64,000 nucleotides of DNA from JBGTSJ01 sp041940305 (GCA_041940305.1 JBGTSJ010000010.1:1-64000); one strand, 5' to 3'. Counted from the first letter of the stretch, positions 28,606-38,359 are shown. The notes: generated from the letters alone by a model not told the origin. Translations and numbers: made by a program.

Positions 28606-29685
28606 TCATCGCTTGTAGAATGGGAGCCGCACAATTTCGGCCGGCGCCGCGGCTCCGCGGATGTCCACCGCGACGGTACTGCCGACGGGAGCCTGCTCGC
28701 TGGTGACGTATCCCATCGCGATGGGACGCTGCAGCGTCGGCGAGAACGTGCCCGATGTTACGCGCCCGATGAACTGGCCGTTGGCGAGGATCGAACTCCC
28801 CTCCCGCGCGATGCGGCGGCCTTCGAGCTGCAGGCCGACCCGCTTTTGCCCGCTGGGCCGAGCCTTCCGTTCCAGCAGCGCCGGCTTGCCGACGAACTCC
28901 GCCGCCTCGAGCTTCACGGCGAAGCCCAGTCCCGCACTCAGCGGGTCGATCGTCTCGTCCAGCTCGTGACCATACAGCGGCATCCCGGCCTCAAGGCGCA
29001 GGGTGTCTCGGCAACCCAGACCGCACGGCAACACGCCGCAGGACTGGCCGGACCGCAGCAAGGCTTCCCACAGCTCGACGCCCTGCTCCGCCGGGACGAT
29101 CACCTCGAACCCGTCCTCGCCGGTGTAGCCCGTCCGGCTGACCGTCGCTCTCGCGCCGAGCACCGTCGTTTCTTCAGCCGTGTAGTACGTCATGGGCGCG
29201 AGCGGCAGCTCGCAATGCGGCTGCAACGTCTCGATTGCCGCCGGTCCCTGAACGGCCACCATACAGGTGGCGAACGTCTGATCGTCGATGGTGACCTCGA
29301 ATCCGTCCCGCCGCAGCTCGCACCACGCGATGATCTTCTCGCGGTTCGACGCGTTGACGACGAGCATGTAGTGCTGTGGAAATCGATAAACGAGGACGTC
29401 ATCCAGAATTCCGCCATCCTCGCGGCAGACCAGCGAGTAACGCACCTGGCCGGGCTGCAGCGCCGCGACGTCGTTGGTCAGCAGCCGGTCCAGGAACCGG
29501 CGCGCCTCCGGGCCGTCGAAACACAGTCGTCCCATGTGCGAGATGTCGAACAGTCCCACTCGCTGCCGCACCGCGTGGTGCTCCTCGACGATAGACGTGT
29601 ACTGCACCGGCATCTCCCAGCCGGCGAAATCGACCATCCGCCCCTGATGGTCGGCGTGCCAGGCGTGGAGTGGCGTGCGGAGCAT
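28606..29685 (-). CDS. gcvT: Aminomethyltransferase (glycine cleavage system T protein)
   Basis: A 359-residue T protein that moves the aminomethyl carbon from the lipoyl H protein to tetrahydrofolate, giving methylene-THF and ammonia. The family landmarks are present: DFAGWEMPVQYTSI near the start, GLFDISHMGR, LLTNDVAALQPGQVRYSL with GILDDVLVYR, and SRTGYTGEDGFEV. The length is typical. No gcvH or gcvP gene is adjacent, so the complex is assembled from elsewhere in the genome. I searched the upstream region for a tandem glycine riboswitch and did not see one. It is convergent with the SRPBCC gene. Confidence 0.97.
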   Translation of the reverse strand: MLRTPLHAWHADHQGRMVDFAGWEMPVQYTSIVEEHHAVRQRVGLFDISHMGRLCFDGPEARRFLDRLLTNDVAALQPGQVRYSLVCREDGGILDDVLVYRFPQHYMLVVNASNREKIIAWCELRRDGFEVTIDDQTFATCMVAVQGPAAIETLQPHCELPLAPMTYYTAEETTVLGARATVSRTGYTGEDGFEVIVPAEQGVELWEALLRSGQSCGVLPCGLGCRDTLRLEAGMPLYGHELDETIDPLSAGLGFAVKLEAAEFVGKPALLERKARPSGQKRVGLQLEGRRIAREGSSILANGQFIGRVTSGTFSPTLQRPIAMGYVTSEQAPVGSTVAVDIRGAAAPAEIVRLPFYKR

Positions 29686-29834
29686 GGTGCGGGTGAGGAG
29701 TGGTCAGTCGTCAGTGGTCAGTTCTCAGTCGTCAGTGGTGAGGGGGTGGTTCTTCAGGATTCAGATCTGAGATCCCAAATCTGATATCTGGATTTGCAGG
29801 CGTATCCCCTCAATTCTCACCGCACCCGGTCGTC

Positions 29835-31154
29835 TCACTCACTCGCCCTAAGCGAGACGCAGACGATTTCCTTGTCATTGCGGGCGAAGACGCAACGCTC
29901 CGCGAAGGCCGGATGACTCCACACGACCGGCCGCCCGAACGCGTCGCTGGTCGGCTCAAGCACGTGGAACCGGCCGTGTTCCTGATAACCGTCCCGCGTG
30001 AGTGCGGCGACGATGAGGTCGCCGCTGTCGTTGAACAGGTAGAACCGGTCGCCGTTGCGCACCAGGAACACCGTAGCATACCCGGCCGGACGGGCGCCGG
30101 TCGTCGCGTCCAGCGTCTCCCATAACCGCTCCCCGGTCTTAAGATCGACGGCCCGCAACCAGCCTTTGTCGTCGCAGCCGTAGATTGTGTCGTCCACGAT
30201 GATCGGCCCGCTGTGCGAGCAGGAGATGGACGTCATGCCGCGACCGCGCCAGAGTTCGTCCGCCGACTTTCCGTTGTCCGACAGCTGCAGCAGCACACTG
30301 TGATTGACGACCCCCGAAACATAGACGAGCTGGTCCTCAACCGCCGGCGCGGCGATCGACATCCCGTAATCCGGCTTCAGTTCGACGGACCAGTGCACAT
30401 CGCCGGATTGGGGATCGAGCCCATGCACACCGTCCGGAAGCCAGATGAGGAGGACGGCCGGATCGGTGGTATCGGCGAGCGTCGGCGGACAGTAGCCGGC
30501 GTCGTTGGCGGAGAGCGCCTTCCACACCTCCTCGCCGGTCTGCTTATTGAAGGCCACCACGGCGCTCCCCGATCCCCCGACCAGGCACACCAGCAGATCG
30601 CCGACGACCAGCGGATGGGCGCTATGCCCCCAGTGCGGCGTCGTCGCCCCGTACTCCGCCTTGAAGTCCTTCGACCAGAGCACATCGCCCGATTCGACGT
30701 GAGCGCACGTCAGCCGGCCTTCCGCCCCGAGGGCGTAAACGCGATCGCCATCGACGGTCGGAGTCGCACGCGGACCGCTGCCGTATGAGACCGTGTAGGG
30801 CTGGTCGTACGCCTGCTCCCATAGGACGTCACCGGTCTCTGCATCAAGGCAGCGAAGCCGCTCGCGACCGGTCAGCTTGTCTTTAGCGCCGGGATTGTTG
30901 GCGATCTCGCCGGACGCGAGTTCGTAGTCCGTCAGGAAGACGCGTCCGTCGGCGACCGCCGGGCCGGCATATCCCAGACCGGCCGCGACTCGCCACTTCA
31001 TCGGCAGACCATCGGCCGGAATCGACCGCACTATGCCCGACTCCTGCCACACGCCGTCGCGATCCGGCCCCATCCATTGCGGCCAGTCACCGGCCGCCGT
31101 CGTATCGACGAGCGTACACATTGCCACCAGAGCGAATCGAATTCGATCTCGCAT
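29835..31154 (-). CDS. Secreted PQQ-like beta-propeller protein
   Basis: A 439-residue protein with an N-terminal signal peptide (IRFALVAMCTLVDTTAAGDW). It then has a series of PQQ-like propeller blades: repeated tryptophan-containing motifs such as CLDAETGDVLWEQAY, CAHVESGDVLWSKDF, FNKQTGEEVWKAL, LDPQSGDVHWSVEL and VDLKTGERLWETL. The WMGPDRDGVWQESG entry matches the common opening of planctomycete PQQ-repeat proteins. It is not a classical PQQ dehydrogenase: no disulfide-ring active site is seen. A binding or scaffold role outside the cytoplasm is plausible. It is divergent from the large membrane protein. Confidence 0.92.
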   Translation of the reverse strand: MRDRIRFALVAMCTLVDTTAAGDWPQWMGPDRDGVWQESGIVRSIPADGLPMKWRVAAGLGYAGPAVADGRVFLTDYELASGEIANNPGAKDKLTGRERLRCLDAETGDVLWEQAYDQPYTVSYGSGPRATPTVDGDRVYALGAEGRLTCAHVESGDVLWSKDFKAEYGATTPHWGHSAHPLVVGDLLVCLVGGSGSAVVAFNKQTGEEVWKALSANDAGYCPPTLADTTDPAVLLIWLPDGVHGLDPQSGDVHWSVELKPDYGMSIAAPAVEDQLVYVSGVVNHSVLLQLSDNGKSADELWRGRGMTSISCSHSGPIIVDDTIYGCDDKGWLRAVDLKTGERLWETLDATTGARPAGYATVFLVRNGDRFYLFNDSGDLIVAALTRDGYQEHGRFHVLEPTSDAFGRPVVWSHPAFAERCVFARNDKEIVCVSLRASE

Positions 31155-31376
31155 TGCTTGATGCCCTCAATCCACTGATCATCGTTCGAGCCGGCCGCGT
31201 GGCAATCGTAGACGGCTGCAGAAGGAATAGAAAGGAGCGCAGGTCACGGGACTCTGTCCTCGTTACACCCCGCCCCAACAACCGGTCTTGCCCAGACTTG
31301 CGCGAATGGCCTACAACCCCCGATCGTTCTGAGGCCCAATCCGCAGCCGCTTCGTCGTCTGGCAAGGAAGCCACCG

Positions 31377-34300
31377 ATGCGTCCCATCTGGAATCGAACC
31401 GCTCCACTGCTCGCCGCGGGAGCCCGCCCCATTCAACCGTTGTTGGACGGGGCCGCCTGCGGCACGGCCATGCTGGTGTCGATCTGGGCATTTCAGAGTC
31501 AGTGGGGTTCGTCACTACCGGCCGCGACTGGAGTGCTGCTGGTCGTGCTCAGTGCAATCGGCTGGGGCCTGAACGGCGGCCCCCGCTGGTGGGCACGCCG
31601 CGGCGACGCCCCCGAACTCTCGCTGCTGATTGCCGCAGCGGGAACGATCGCCTCGCCGTTTCTGTCAGCAGCAAGCATCGAACTGCTGCGATACGTCCCG
31701 CAGAGTTCGCTGCAGTCTCCGCTGGTGGCCGGCGTGCTGTGTGCCGGCGCGGCGCTGCTTACCGCCGGACCTGTCGCGTTCTTCACGGCCGCATCGGGTC
31801 GCCGTGGCGACGGTTGCGCGTCGGCAGGTCGCGGTTGGTCGGCGGCCGGCATTACCGGAGTGGCAGCGGCCTGGCTGCTGGTTCCCACGTGCGTGCTGCC
31901 GTTTGTGGATGCGTCTCTGGCCGGTTGGGGTGCAGCGGCTGTGCTCTGCGGCCTGGCCGCCTGGAGCTGGCAGAGGACGATCAACACTGCGGAACAGACT
32001 GTCGTCTCGACGTTGTCCAACGTGGACCAGATGAGTCTGCCGCGAATCTCATCGCCGATCACGAACGGGTTGACTCTAATTGCCGCCGCACTGGTCGGCG
32101 GCTGCGTTGCGCTGACGCTGCAGATCTCCACACAGCTGCTGGCCGACGTGGCCTACATCGGCTGCGCGCAGGTGGCCGGAGCACTCTGCGGTGCGGCGAT
32201 CGCACGGGCCTTCTTCCCACGCCGGCCTGCCGGCTCAGCTGCGCCCGCCGCCGTCGCCTGGACGGCCCTGCTGGTGGCGGCGTTTCCGTGGCTCGTGCAA
32301 CTTTCGCTGATCAGCAGCGCCTATGTCTCCGACGTCCGACTGCTGACGGCAATTCGAGCGGTCACAGCTGCAGTGCTCGTCATGCCGCTCGGCAGCGCGG
32401 CCATGCTGCTGATCCGTCGCGGGCCGTCCCGCAATCAGCGCGTGCTCGAATCCAGCAATGGGGCGGCGTTGCTCGCCTTCGGTAGCGGCGCCGTGGCAAC
32501 GCAGCTGCTGTCGATGCCGGTCGCAACGGTGCTCACCTCGCTGGGGATCGCCGCTGCGGCGGTGTGGGCATTCGGCGTCTGGCAGGAGCCGGAAAGACGG
32601 AGGCCGCGGCTCAGATTGGCGTTCACCACCGGATGCGCAGTGGTGGCGTGCCTGAGTGGACTCTGTACCGCGCGGTTCGACCCGGCTCTGTCGGCGCGCA
32701 TCCTGTTCTCGACCGAATCGTTTATGGCCTACCGCTACGGGACGCGACTGGACCTGCTCCCGTACCTGGATGAAGCACGACTGGTCTCCGTCAACTACGG
32801 GCGCGATAACATCTGGACGGTCTGGAAGCGTCATGGCGGGCAGCTCCAGCTGCGGGAAAACGGCATTCCGCGCTACACCACTTCGTTCGACCTGACGGTG
32901 TCTCCACACGCGTCGGCCGAACTGCTGCCGGCCGTCGTTCCGCTGGTGCTGCACCCGCAGGCGCGCCACGTGCTGCTGACCGGCGTGGGCGGCACGGCGA
33001 CATTGACGTCCTGTCTGGCGTTTCCCATTCAGAGTGTCACCTGCGCCGAATCCGATCCCGCCCTGCTGCAGATCGCCCGCGACGTCATCGAACCGGCCGC
33101 CGGATCCGATGCCCTGCGCGATCCGCGGCTCGTACTGGCGTCGGTCGATCCGTCGCTGATGCTGTCTGCCGGCGGACCGGCGTATGACGTGATCATCGAT
33201 ACCGACGGCCAGTCGGCCCTCGCCGCCGCGGCGTCCCGGTTCACCACCGAGCAGTACGCCCGCGTCGCCCGCCGCCTCAATCCGGGAGGGATCTTCTGCC
33301 AGCGGTTCCAGCATTTTGACTTCGGCCCGCAGCCTGTTCGCGATCTGGCCGCGACGATGCAGGCGGTCTTCCCGCGCGTGGCGCTGATCGAAGCCTCGCC
33401 CGGAGAGATGCTGCTGCTCGGCTTCACCTCCAAGTCAGCGCTCGATGCCGAACTGATCAACCGTGCCTCCGCGCCGCACGTGCGCCGCGTCCTCAGCCAG
33501 GCCGGCTGGGACTGGTCGGTGTTGCTGGCCCTGCCGATGGTCGACGTCGCCGCCGTCGAGCCTCCGCTGGTCGACGCCGGCACGCGGCCGAATGGCGCCG
33601 CCTCCGGTCGCTTCGCGTTCTCCCTGCCGCGCGAAATGATGCGCTGGGGTCCGAAGCTCGACGAATCCCACAAGATGCTCACCGCGTACAACGCGCGGAT
33701 CATCGACTCTCTCGGAGATATCCCCGAGGTGATTGACGTGAACCACCGTCTGGCGGACGTCAACGAACAGTACCGCGTCGTCAGTGAGCATCCCGACCTG
33801 TTCTGGGCGTATCGCCAGAGTCTCAAGCAGCGCCTGCAGGACCGGCCCCGCACCGCGATCATGCAGGTGGCCCATGAAGGACTCAAGCGCAAGCTGCATC
33901 CGGAAGATCAGCGCCGCAAGGATTACCTGCTGGCCCTGTCGGAAGCGGCCACGCAGCAGCATCCGTCCCCCGCCTCGATCTCCCAGGTCGCTCAGTTCGT
34001 CGATCCGTACGATCCGCTGGTGAGCTTCTTCACGCATCATGAGGCAGCCTACCTGTGGTCGCGCGCCGAGGCGTCCGACCCGGCCGCAGAACTCGCCCAC
34101 CGGCTGCATACGGTCTATTTCGGCCCCGGTTACGACCGCTCGGTCCGCAACATCACAGCCGCCCTGGAGCTGATCGTCGCGCACCCCGAAGCTCTGCCCG
34201 ACGCAGGAGACCGCTGGGACCACATCAACGCCCTGCTGGAGACGCTGCGGCAGCGCTGGACGATCCGCACGCACGCGGGGGGCGCCCAGCAGTTCACCGC

Positions 34301-34508
34301 GGCCGACGCCGAAGAGTCACTGACCGCCGCCAAGCGCGCCGTGGACTGCCTGGACGAGATTTACCCGGACGTGGCAATTGACGACGAGGCCTGGAGCGCA
34401 CGCCGCGACGCCATCGAGCGCCGGCTGATTCGCCCCCTGCGGACGTATCGCTCGACCGTCGGGACGGCGAATAGCAACGCCAACGTCGTCAATCCCGAAA
34501 CGCTCTGA
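31377..34508 (+). CDS. Multi-pass membrane protein with spermidine-synthase-like domain, 1043 aa
   Basis: A large fusion. Residues 1 to about 440 form some twelve hydrophobic helices. Then a Rossmann-like spermidine-synthase domain follows: HVLLTGVGGTATLTSC is the nucleotide-binding loop, CAESDPALLQIARD the acidic residue for the ribose, DVIIDTDGQSALAAAASRFT and NPGGIFCQRFQHFD later strands. About 300 C-terminal residues are helical and of unknown type. The GxGxG loop is present but imperfect. This layout is known from planctomycete fused membrane/spermidine-synthase proteins; the product is uncertain and classical polyamine synthesis is doubtful. Start ATG has AGGA about eight bases upstream. 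Confidence 0.8.
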   Translation: MRPIWNRTAPLLAAGARPIQPLLDGAACGTAMLVSIWAFQSQWGSSLPAATGVLLVVLSAIGWGLNGGPRWWARRGDAPELSLLIAAAGTIASPFLSAASIELLRYVPQSSLQSPLVAGVLCAGAALLTAGPVAFFTAASGRRGDGCASAGRGWSAAGITGVAAAWLLVPTCVLPFVDASLAGWGAAAVLCGLAAWSWQRTINTAEQTVVSTLSNVDQMSLPRISSPITNGLTLIAAALVGGCVALTLQISTQLLADVAYIGCAQVAGALCGAAIARAFFPRRPAGSAAPAAVAWTALLVAAFPWLVQLSLISSAYVSDVRLLTAIRAVTAAVLVMPLGSAAMLLIRRGPSRNQRVLESSNGAALLAFGSGAVATQLLSMPVATVLTSLGIAAAAVWAFGVWQEPERRRPRLRLAFTTGCAVVACLSGLCTARFDPALSARILFSTESFMAYRYGTRLDLLPYLDEARLVSVNYGRDNIWTVWKRHGGQLQLRENGIPRYTTSFDLTVSPHASAELLPAVVPLVLHPQARHVLLTGVGGTATLTSCLAFPIQSVTCAESDPALLQIARDVIEPAAGSDALRDPRLVLASVDPSLMLSAGGPAYDVIIDTDGQSALAAAASRFTTEQYARVARRLNPGGIFCQRFQHFDFGPQPVRDLAATMQAVFPRVALIEASPGEMLLLGFTSKSALDAELINRASAPHVRRVLSQAGWDWSVLLALPMVDVAAVEPPLVDAGTRPNGAASGRFAFSLPREMMRWGPKLDESHKMLTAYNARIIDSLGDIPEVIDVNHRLADVNEQYRVVSEHPDLFWAYRQSLKQRLQDRPRTAIMQVAHEGLKRKLHPEDQRRKDYLLALSEAATQQHPSPASISQVAQFVDPYDPLVSFFTHHEAAYLWSRAEASDPAAELAHRLHTVYFGPGYDRSVRNITAALELIVAHPEALPDAGDRWDHINALLETLRQRWTIRTHAGGAQQFTAADAEESLTAAKRAVDCLDEIYPDVAIDDEAWSARRDAIERRLIRPLRTYRSTVGTANSNANVVNPETL

Positions 34509-34515
34509 CCAACCG

Positions 34516-35937
34516 CTACTTCATCAGGCAGTAGCGCTTCATCTTGTTGTACAGCGTCACGCGGCTGATCCCGAGATCGCGGGCGGTGTTCGTGCGGCTG
34601 AAGTTGTTCCGCAGCAGCGCCTCCTCGATCAGGTCCTTCTCGGTGAGCGCCACCTGCGCCTCCAGCGAGTTGTCCTTCTCGACCGGTCTGGAATTTAGCT
34701 TCACGGACGGATCGTTTGTGGGCCCTGCTTCGCCCAGCAGAATGTGCGACGGCAGCTGCTCAGACGTCAGAGCGCCGCCGCGACAGTAGATCACGGCCCG
34801 CTGAATCACGTGCTCCAGCTCGCGGACGTTCCCCGGCCAGGGATAGCCCAGCAGCAGCTCGTAGAACTCATTGTCCACGCGCTGAATCTCGACGCCGTGC
34901 TGCTGCGCGAATTTGCGGATGAATTTCCTGGCGAGCGGCACGATATCCACGCGCCGCTTTCGCAGCGGCGGCAGCTCGAACTTCATCATATTGAGCCGGT
35001 AATACAGGTCCGGCCGGAACTTCGCCTGCTCCACCAGCGGCTGCAGATCCAGATTGCTGGCGACCACCAGCCGCGCCTGCGATCGGTGCGTCCGATTGGA
35101 GCCGACCGGCTCGAACTCGCGCGTCTCGATGACTCGCAGCAGCTTGACCTGCTGCTCGGGTCCCAGCACGTCGATCTCGTCCAGCAGAATCGTCCCCTTT
35201 GCCGCAGCGAGGAACTTTCCGTCCTTGTCGGCGTGGGCGCTGGTGAAGGAGCCCTTGGCATGCCCGAACAACTCGCTCTCAATGAGTTCCCGCGGCAGCG
35301 CGCCGCAGGCCACGTGAATGAAGGGCTCCGCACGCCGCGGCGACGCCTCGTGGATTAGCTTCGAGAGAAACGTCTTGCCGGACCCCGTCTCGCCGATGAG
35401 CAGAATCGTGACGTCATGCGCCGCGGCAACCGCCAGGTCCTCCAGCATGCGCCGCAGGCCGGGAGAGTTCGTCTCAAACCGTTGCGTCACCCCTTCCAGC
35501 ACGACGTCGGCGAAATCAGGAGCGTCTGCGGAATCGTCCGCGGCTTCCGATATCGAATCGGAATGTCTCGCAACTGAAATCGCCGACTGCACGGCGTCGC
35601 CAATCGCGGCGCACTCGGAGGCTTTGATCCGGGTGATTGCTCCGCACGCGATCCGACGTTCGATCGGCTCGGGACAATCCTCCTCCGTCAGCACGAGCAC
35701 CTGCGTGAGCTGCCCATTCGCCTGCACCAGTTCCAGGAACCGATCGGCGCCGTGCCCGCCATCCTGCACCTGTCGCAGGTCCGCCAGCAGCACTTGAGGC
35801 TGCAAGGTGGACATCATCACCCGGGCCGCTGCGAAGGAGTCCGCCAGCAGCAGGCTGGCCGACGCGTCGAGCCGGTATTTGAGATCGGTCGCCAGTCCGG
35901 AGTCCGGCGAGAGCAGCAACACAGTGCAGTCCGGCAT
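34516..35937 (-). CDS. Sigma-54-type response regulator (NtrC-like activator)
   Basis: A 473-residue regulator with an N-terminal receiver-like domain (phospho-acceptor probably D53 in LLADLRQ), a central AAA+ ATPase and a C-terminal Fis-type helix-turn-helix (NNFSRTNTARDLGISRVTLY). The ATPase has Walker A GETGSGKT at 182-189 and Walker B LLDEID at 251-256. The sigma-54 contact loop, normally GAFTGA, reads GSFTSA here. The long frame has 228 more codons upstream, but I start at the ATG before PDCTVLLLS because this is where the receiver begins; GGGGA lies about seven bases ahead. The cognate kinase is not in the window. Confidence 0.88.
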   Translation of the reverse strand: MPDCTVLLLSPDSGLATDLKYRLDASASLLLADSFAAARVMMSTLQPQVLLADLRQVQDGGHGADRFLELVQANGQLTQVLVLTEEDCPEPIERRIACGAITRIKASECAAIGDAVQSAISVARHSDSISEAADDSADAPDFADVVLEGVTQRFETNSPGLRRMLEDLAVAAAHDVTILLIGETGSGKTFLSKLIHEASPRRAEPFIHVACGALPRELIESELFGHAKGSFTSAHADKDGKFLAAAKGTILLDEIDVLGPEQQVKLLRVIETREFEPVGSNRTHRSQARLVVASNLDLQPLVEQAKFRPDLYYRLNMMKFELPPLRKRRVDIVPLARKFIRKFAQQHGVEIQRVDNEFYELLLGYPWPGNVRELEHVIQRAVIYCRGGALTSEQLPSHILLGEAGPTNDPSVKLNSRPVEKDNSLEAQVALTEKDLIEEALLRNNFSRTNTARDLGISRVTLYNKMKRYCLMK

Positions 35938-36243
35938 CTGCGATTCCCCGCAATTCACAGGTCGGCAAGCCGGCAATCCAGGCAGCGCATCAAATGCGCC
36001 CCACACACCCTGAGTACCGGCCGAAATCAGTCGTCCATCCGAGAATGAACAAAACGGGTGCCGAACTGCACAGGACGTCCTAAAATCGGGCGCACTGGTG
36101 CTAAATCCGCTGAACTGCGGCGATTCGGCTGCCTCAGCCCGAGGCCGAGGCCGTGTGCGACGATGCCGTTCGTCAACGTGCCACTCAGCCGCGTGTTGCC
36201 GATTCGCCACGTGTCCCGACGCCTTGAGGTGAATGACTGACGC
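35938..36243. other. Divergent intergenic region, 306 bp
   Basis: Between the sigma-54-type regulator (minus strand) and the DUF455 gene (plus strand). I see no ORF worth calling. It must hold the promoters of both genes; I could not find a convincing -24/-12 sigma-54 site by eye. Confidence 0.6.
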
Positions 36244-37056
36244 ATGGAGATCAGCGAGTTTGCCCACCGCGTGCTGCTCTCGACGTCGCTCGCAGAGAAG
36301 CTGCAGCCGGCGGAGGCGCCTCTCACGGACGAGCGGTCCGGTCCACCCCGGCGCGTCGCCAGACCCGGACGTCCGGCCAACCTGGAGTTCGCCGCACGCC
36401 GGAAAGCGCCCCCCATGCCCCGCGGCGCAGCCCTGCGCGATCCCGAACGACGCGGTGTGGCACACCATATCCTCGCCAATCACGAGTTGCAGGCCGTCGA
36501 AGTGATGGCCTGGACACTGCTGGCATTCCCCGATGCGCCTGCCGAGTTCCGTTCCGGCGTGGCGTCGATCATCGGCGACGAACAGCGCCATACCCGCATG
36601 CACATCGAGCGCGCCCGGCATCTGGGTGTGGACTTCGGCGTCTATCCGGTCAACAGCTACATCTGGCAGAAGTCGATGCAGTTCCAGTCACCGCTGGACT
36701 ACGTCGCCGGCCTCCCGCTGCTGTTCGAGGCCCGCAACCTGGACCACACCCTGGAGTTCGCGGCCGAGTTCGATCGCGCCGGCGACCCGCGCAGCGCCGC
36801 CCTGATGCGTGCGATCCATCGCGACGAGATTGAGCACGTCCGCTTCGGCTTAACGTGGCTGCAGCGGTTCAAGCCCCCGGAACTCACGGACTGGGAGGCC
36901 TTCGAAGCGCATCTCCACTGGCCGCTGCGCCCGGTCAAGGCGAAAGGTGACCGCTTCGACCGCCCGTCCCGCGAGGCCGCCGGACTTTCCACCGACTTCA
37001 TCGACCGGCTGGAGCAGTCAGCGGAGTCCAACGATTCGCTTTCAACTGGGAATTGA
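36244..37056 (+). CDS. DUF455 family ferritin-like protein
   Basis: A 270-residue protein matching the DUF455 family, a ferritin-like helical bundle. Four helices carry possible di-metal ligands: NHELQAVEVMAW, DEQRHTRMHIERA, FEARNLDHTLEF and RDEIEHVRFGLTWLQRF, giving the E...ExxH...E...ExxH pattern. The family is found next to tRNA or C1-related genes in many bacteria and is of unknown function. It is soluble. The gene is divergent from the sigma-54-type regulator and is followed by tRNA-Val. The ATG start gives the normal N-terminus. Confidence 0.92.
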   Translation: MEISEFAHRVLLSTSLAEKLQPAEAPLTDERSGPPRRVARPGRPANLEFAARRKAPPMPRGAALRDPERRGVAHHILANHELQAVEVMAWTLLAFPDAPAEFRSGVASIIGDEQRHTRMHIERARHLGVDFGVYPVNSYIWQKSMQFQSPLDYVAGLPLLFEARNLDHTLEFAAEFDRAGDPRSAALMRAIHRDEIEHVRFGLTWLQRFKPPELTDWEAFEAHLHWPLRPVKAKGDRFDRPSREAAGLSTDFIDRLEQSAESNDSLSTGN

Positions 37057-37228
37057 TCGGCGAGGACAGTGCCTCCTGCGGACCTCAATGAGCATATCCA
37101 TCCTCTGATCCGACAGAATGCGTAATTAGGACTCGGAGGCCGGCCGCGACCGTGCGGCCAGACCAGCGTATATCTCCCTGACCCGTTCCAACCCACGCGA
37201 TCGGCCGGCCAGGCTCATCCATCCGCTT

Positions 37229-37257
37229 GCACGCCAATTCCCCACTGATTACAACGA
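37229..37257 (+). promoter_or_regulatory. Possible promoter upstream of tRNA-Val
   Basis: TTGCAC and TACAAC are spaced by exactly 17 bases. The TACAAC ends 38 bases before the tRNA. Matches to the -35 and -10 consensus are partial (3/6 and 4/6), so this is a weak call. Confidence 0.3.
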
Positions 37258-37295
37258 CGCACTGGCCCGCCGGTCCTATTGGACCACGGCGCACC

Positions 37296-37369
37296 GGTCG
37301 CGTAGTTCAGTTGGTTAGAACGCATGGATCACACCCATGAGGTCGGGGGTTCGAGTCCCTCCGCGACCA
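37296..37369 (+). tRNA. tRNA-Val (anticodon CAC)
   Basis: A 74-base cloverleaf. The acceptor stem pairs GGTCGCG with CGCGACC. The D arm is GTTC/GAAC, and the anticodon arm CATGG/CCATG holds the 7-base loop ATCACAC, so the anticodon is CAC for the valine codon GUG. The T arm pairs GGGGG with CCCTC around TTCGAGT. The discriminator base is A; the CCA end is not encoded. A 2-kb stretch of broken genes starts just after it. Confidence 0.95.
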
Positions 37370-37552
37370 CTGCCGGGCTTGCCGTCATTGGCCATTCTTT
37401 GCGGCGCATTCGCTGATCTCAGGCCACTTGTTGCTTTGTGGTCTTACTTCGCGCGGCCCCGTATTCCATCCGATAGTGCTCCCTGGAGCAGCGCCTCCGG
37501 TCGCCGGCGCGCCTGGCTTCATCCGCCGACGCTGGAGAGTCCCGGCCAGCGA

Positions 37553-37877
37553 CGTCCGCTGGCGTGGTTACCACACCGGTTGGATGGTGAACTACTCGGT
37601 CTGGATGCCGGACCACACCACGCAGCGAATCTGGGCCTGCACCCGTTGGGAGGAGTGCTGCTGAACTGCGCGCCGCAGCCTGACGCGCCGCGCCGGGGTC
37701 AGCTTGTTTGTTGCAGCGCTGTTTGCGGTGCATCCGTTGAACGTTGAATCCGCCGCCTGGGTCTCCGAGCTACGGAACGTGCTGTGCGGAGTGTTCTGGA
37801 TGCTGGGACTGATCGCGTACGGCTCGTACGCCCGGCACGGAGGATGGATTCGGTCTCTGCTGGTCGCTGCGGCCAGC
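37553..37877 (+). pseudogene. Remnant of a TMTC-like (O-mannosyltransferase/TPR) membrane protein
   Basis: Two frames together encode a conserved piece of a TMTC-like protein. The first (37553-37669) reads RPLAWLPHRLDGELLGLDAG...NLGLHPLGGVLLNC. The second (37671-37877) reads SLFVAALFAVHPLNVESAAW...VLCGVFWMLGLIAYGSYARHGG. A frameshift lies between 37661 and 37674: the in-frame continuation hits a TGA in the other frame. No start or end of the parent gene is visible on either side, so this is a fragment. The parent would have been a polytopic membrane protein with TPRs. Confidence 0.75.
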
Positions 37878-37888
37878 TGTCGTGTTCA

Positions 37889-38128
37889 TCAACGACGGCG
37901 ACGATGACGCTCAGTTCCACATCGGTCGTCTCGGTCTCCGGAGCGGGGCGCGTGCGTCGGTCGGACAGGGCCTCTGAACCGAAACCAGCGTTTGAGGACA
38001 CCTTCTTGCTCCCAAAGGTAACTGCGGGAGTGATGACCGGATCCGATCTGATACTTGATGGGGGCAATGGCGATCACCACCAGCAGTTCAATGAGCGTGA
38101 ACGCCGCGCGCCGTGAGGAACGTCGCAT
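37889..38128 (-). pseudogene. Truncated DUF1559-type prepilin (N-terminus only)
   Basis: The 79-residue frame opens with ATG and RRSSRRAAFTLIELLVVIAIA, a perfect type IV prepilin N-terminus with the GspG-like FTLIE cleavage motif. After residue 22 the sequence stops resembling a prepilin: it should continue [20 protein letters not shown] but goes to PIKYQIGSGHHS and a basic tail. The homologous part is 38062-38128. Compare the second prepilin piece at 38360-38490 on the same strand. Confidence 0.72.
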
Positions 38129-38359
38129 GTGCCTGTCTCCGGAAATGAGATGTGACGCAGCCGCCGAAAGAAATGACTGGGCAGAACTGCCCGAGCGGCT
38201 ACCTTGATTGCGCAGCGGTCGTGCGCAGACTTCAAGCATCTCTGCTTGGATTCCATCGGCGTCGCGAGCCCGACACCATGCCAGTTGCCTCTGCAACCAC
38301 GGGAATCGTTGCGTCTTCGGGTTCACGTCCCGCGGGTGCGCAGTATCCAGGCAAGGCGC

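Noticed and set aside
29686..29834. Glycine riboswitch ahead of gcvT
   Set aside because: The gap is filled by low-complexity GTCAGTGGTCAG-like sequence and no tandem aptamer core was seen.
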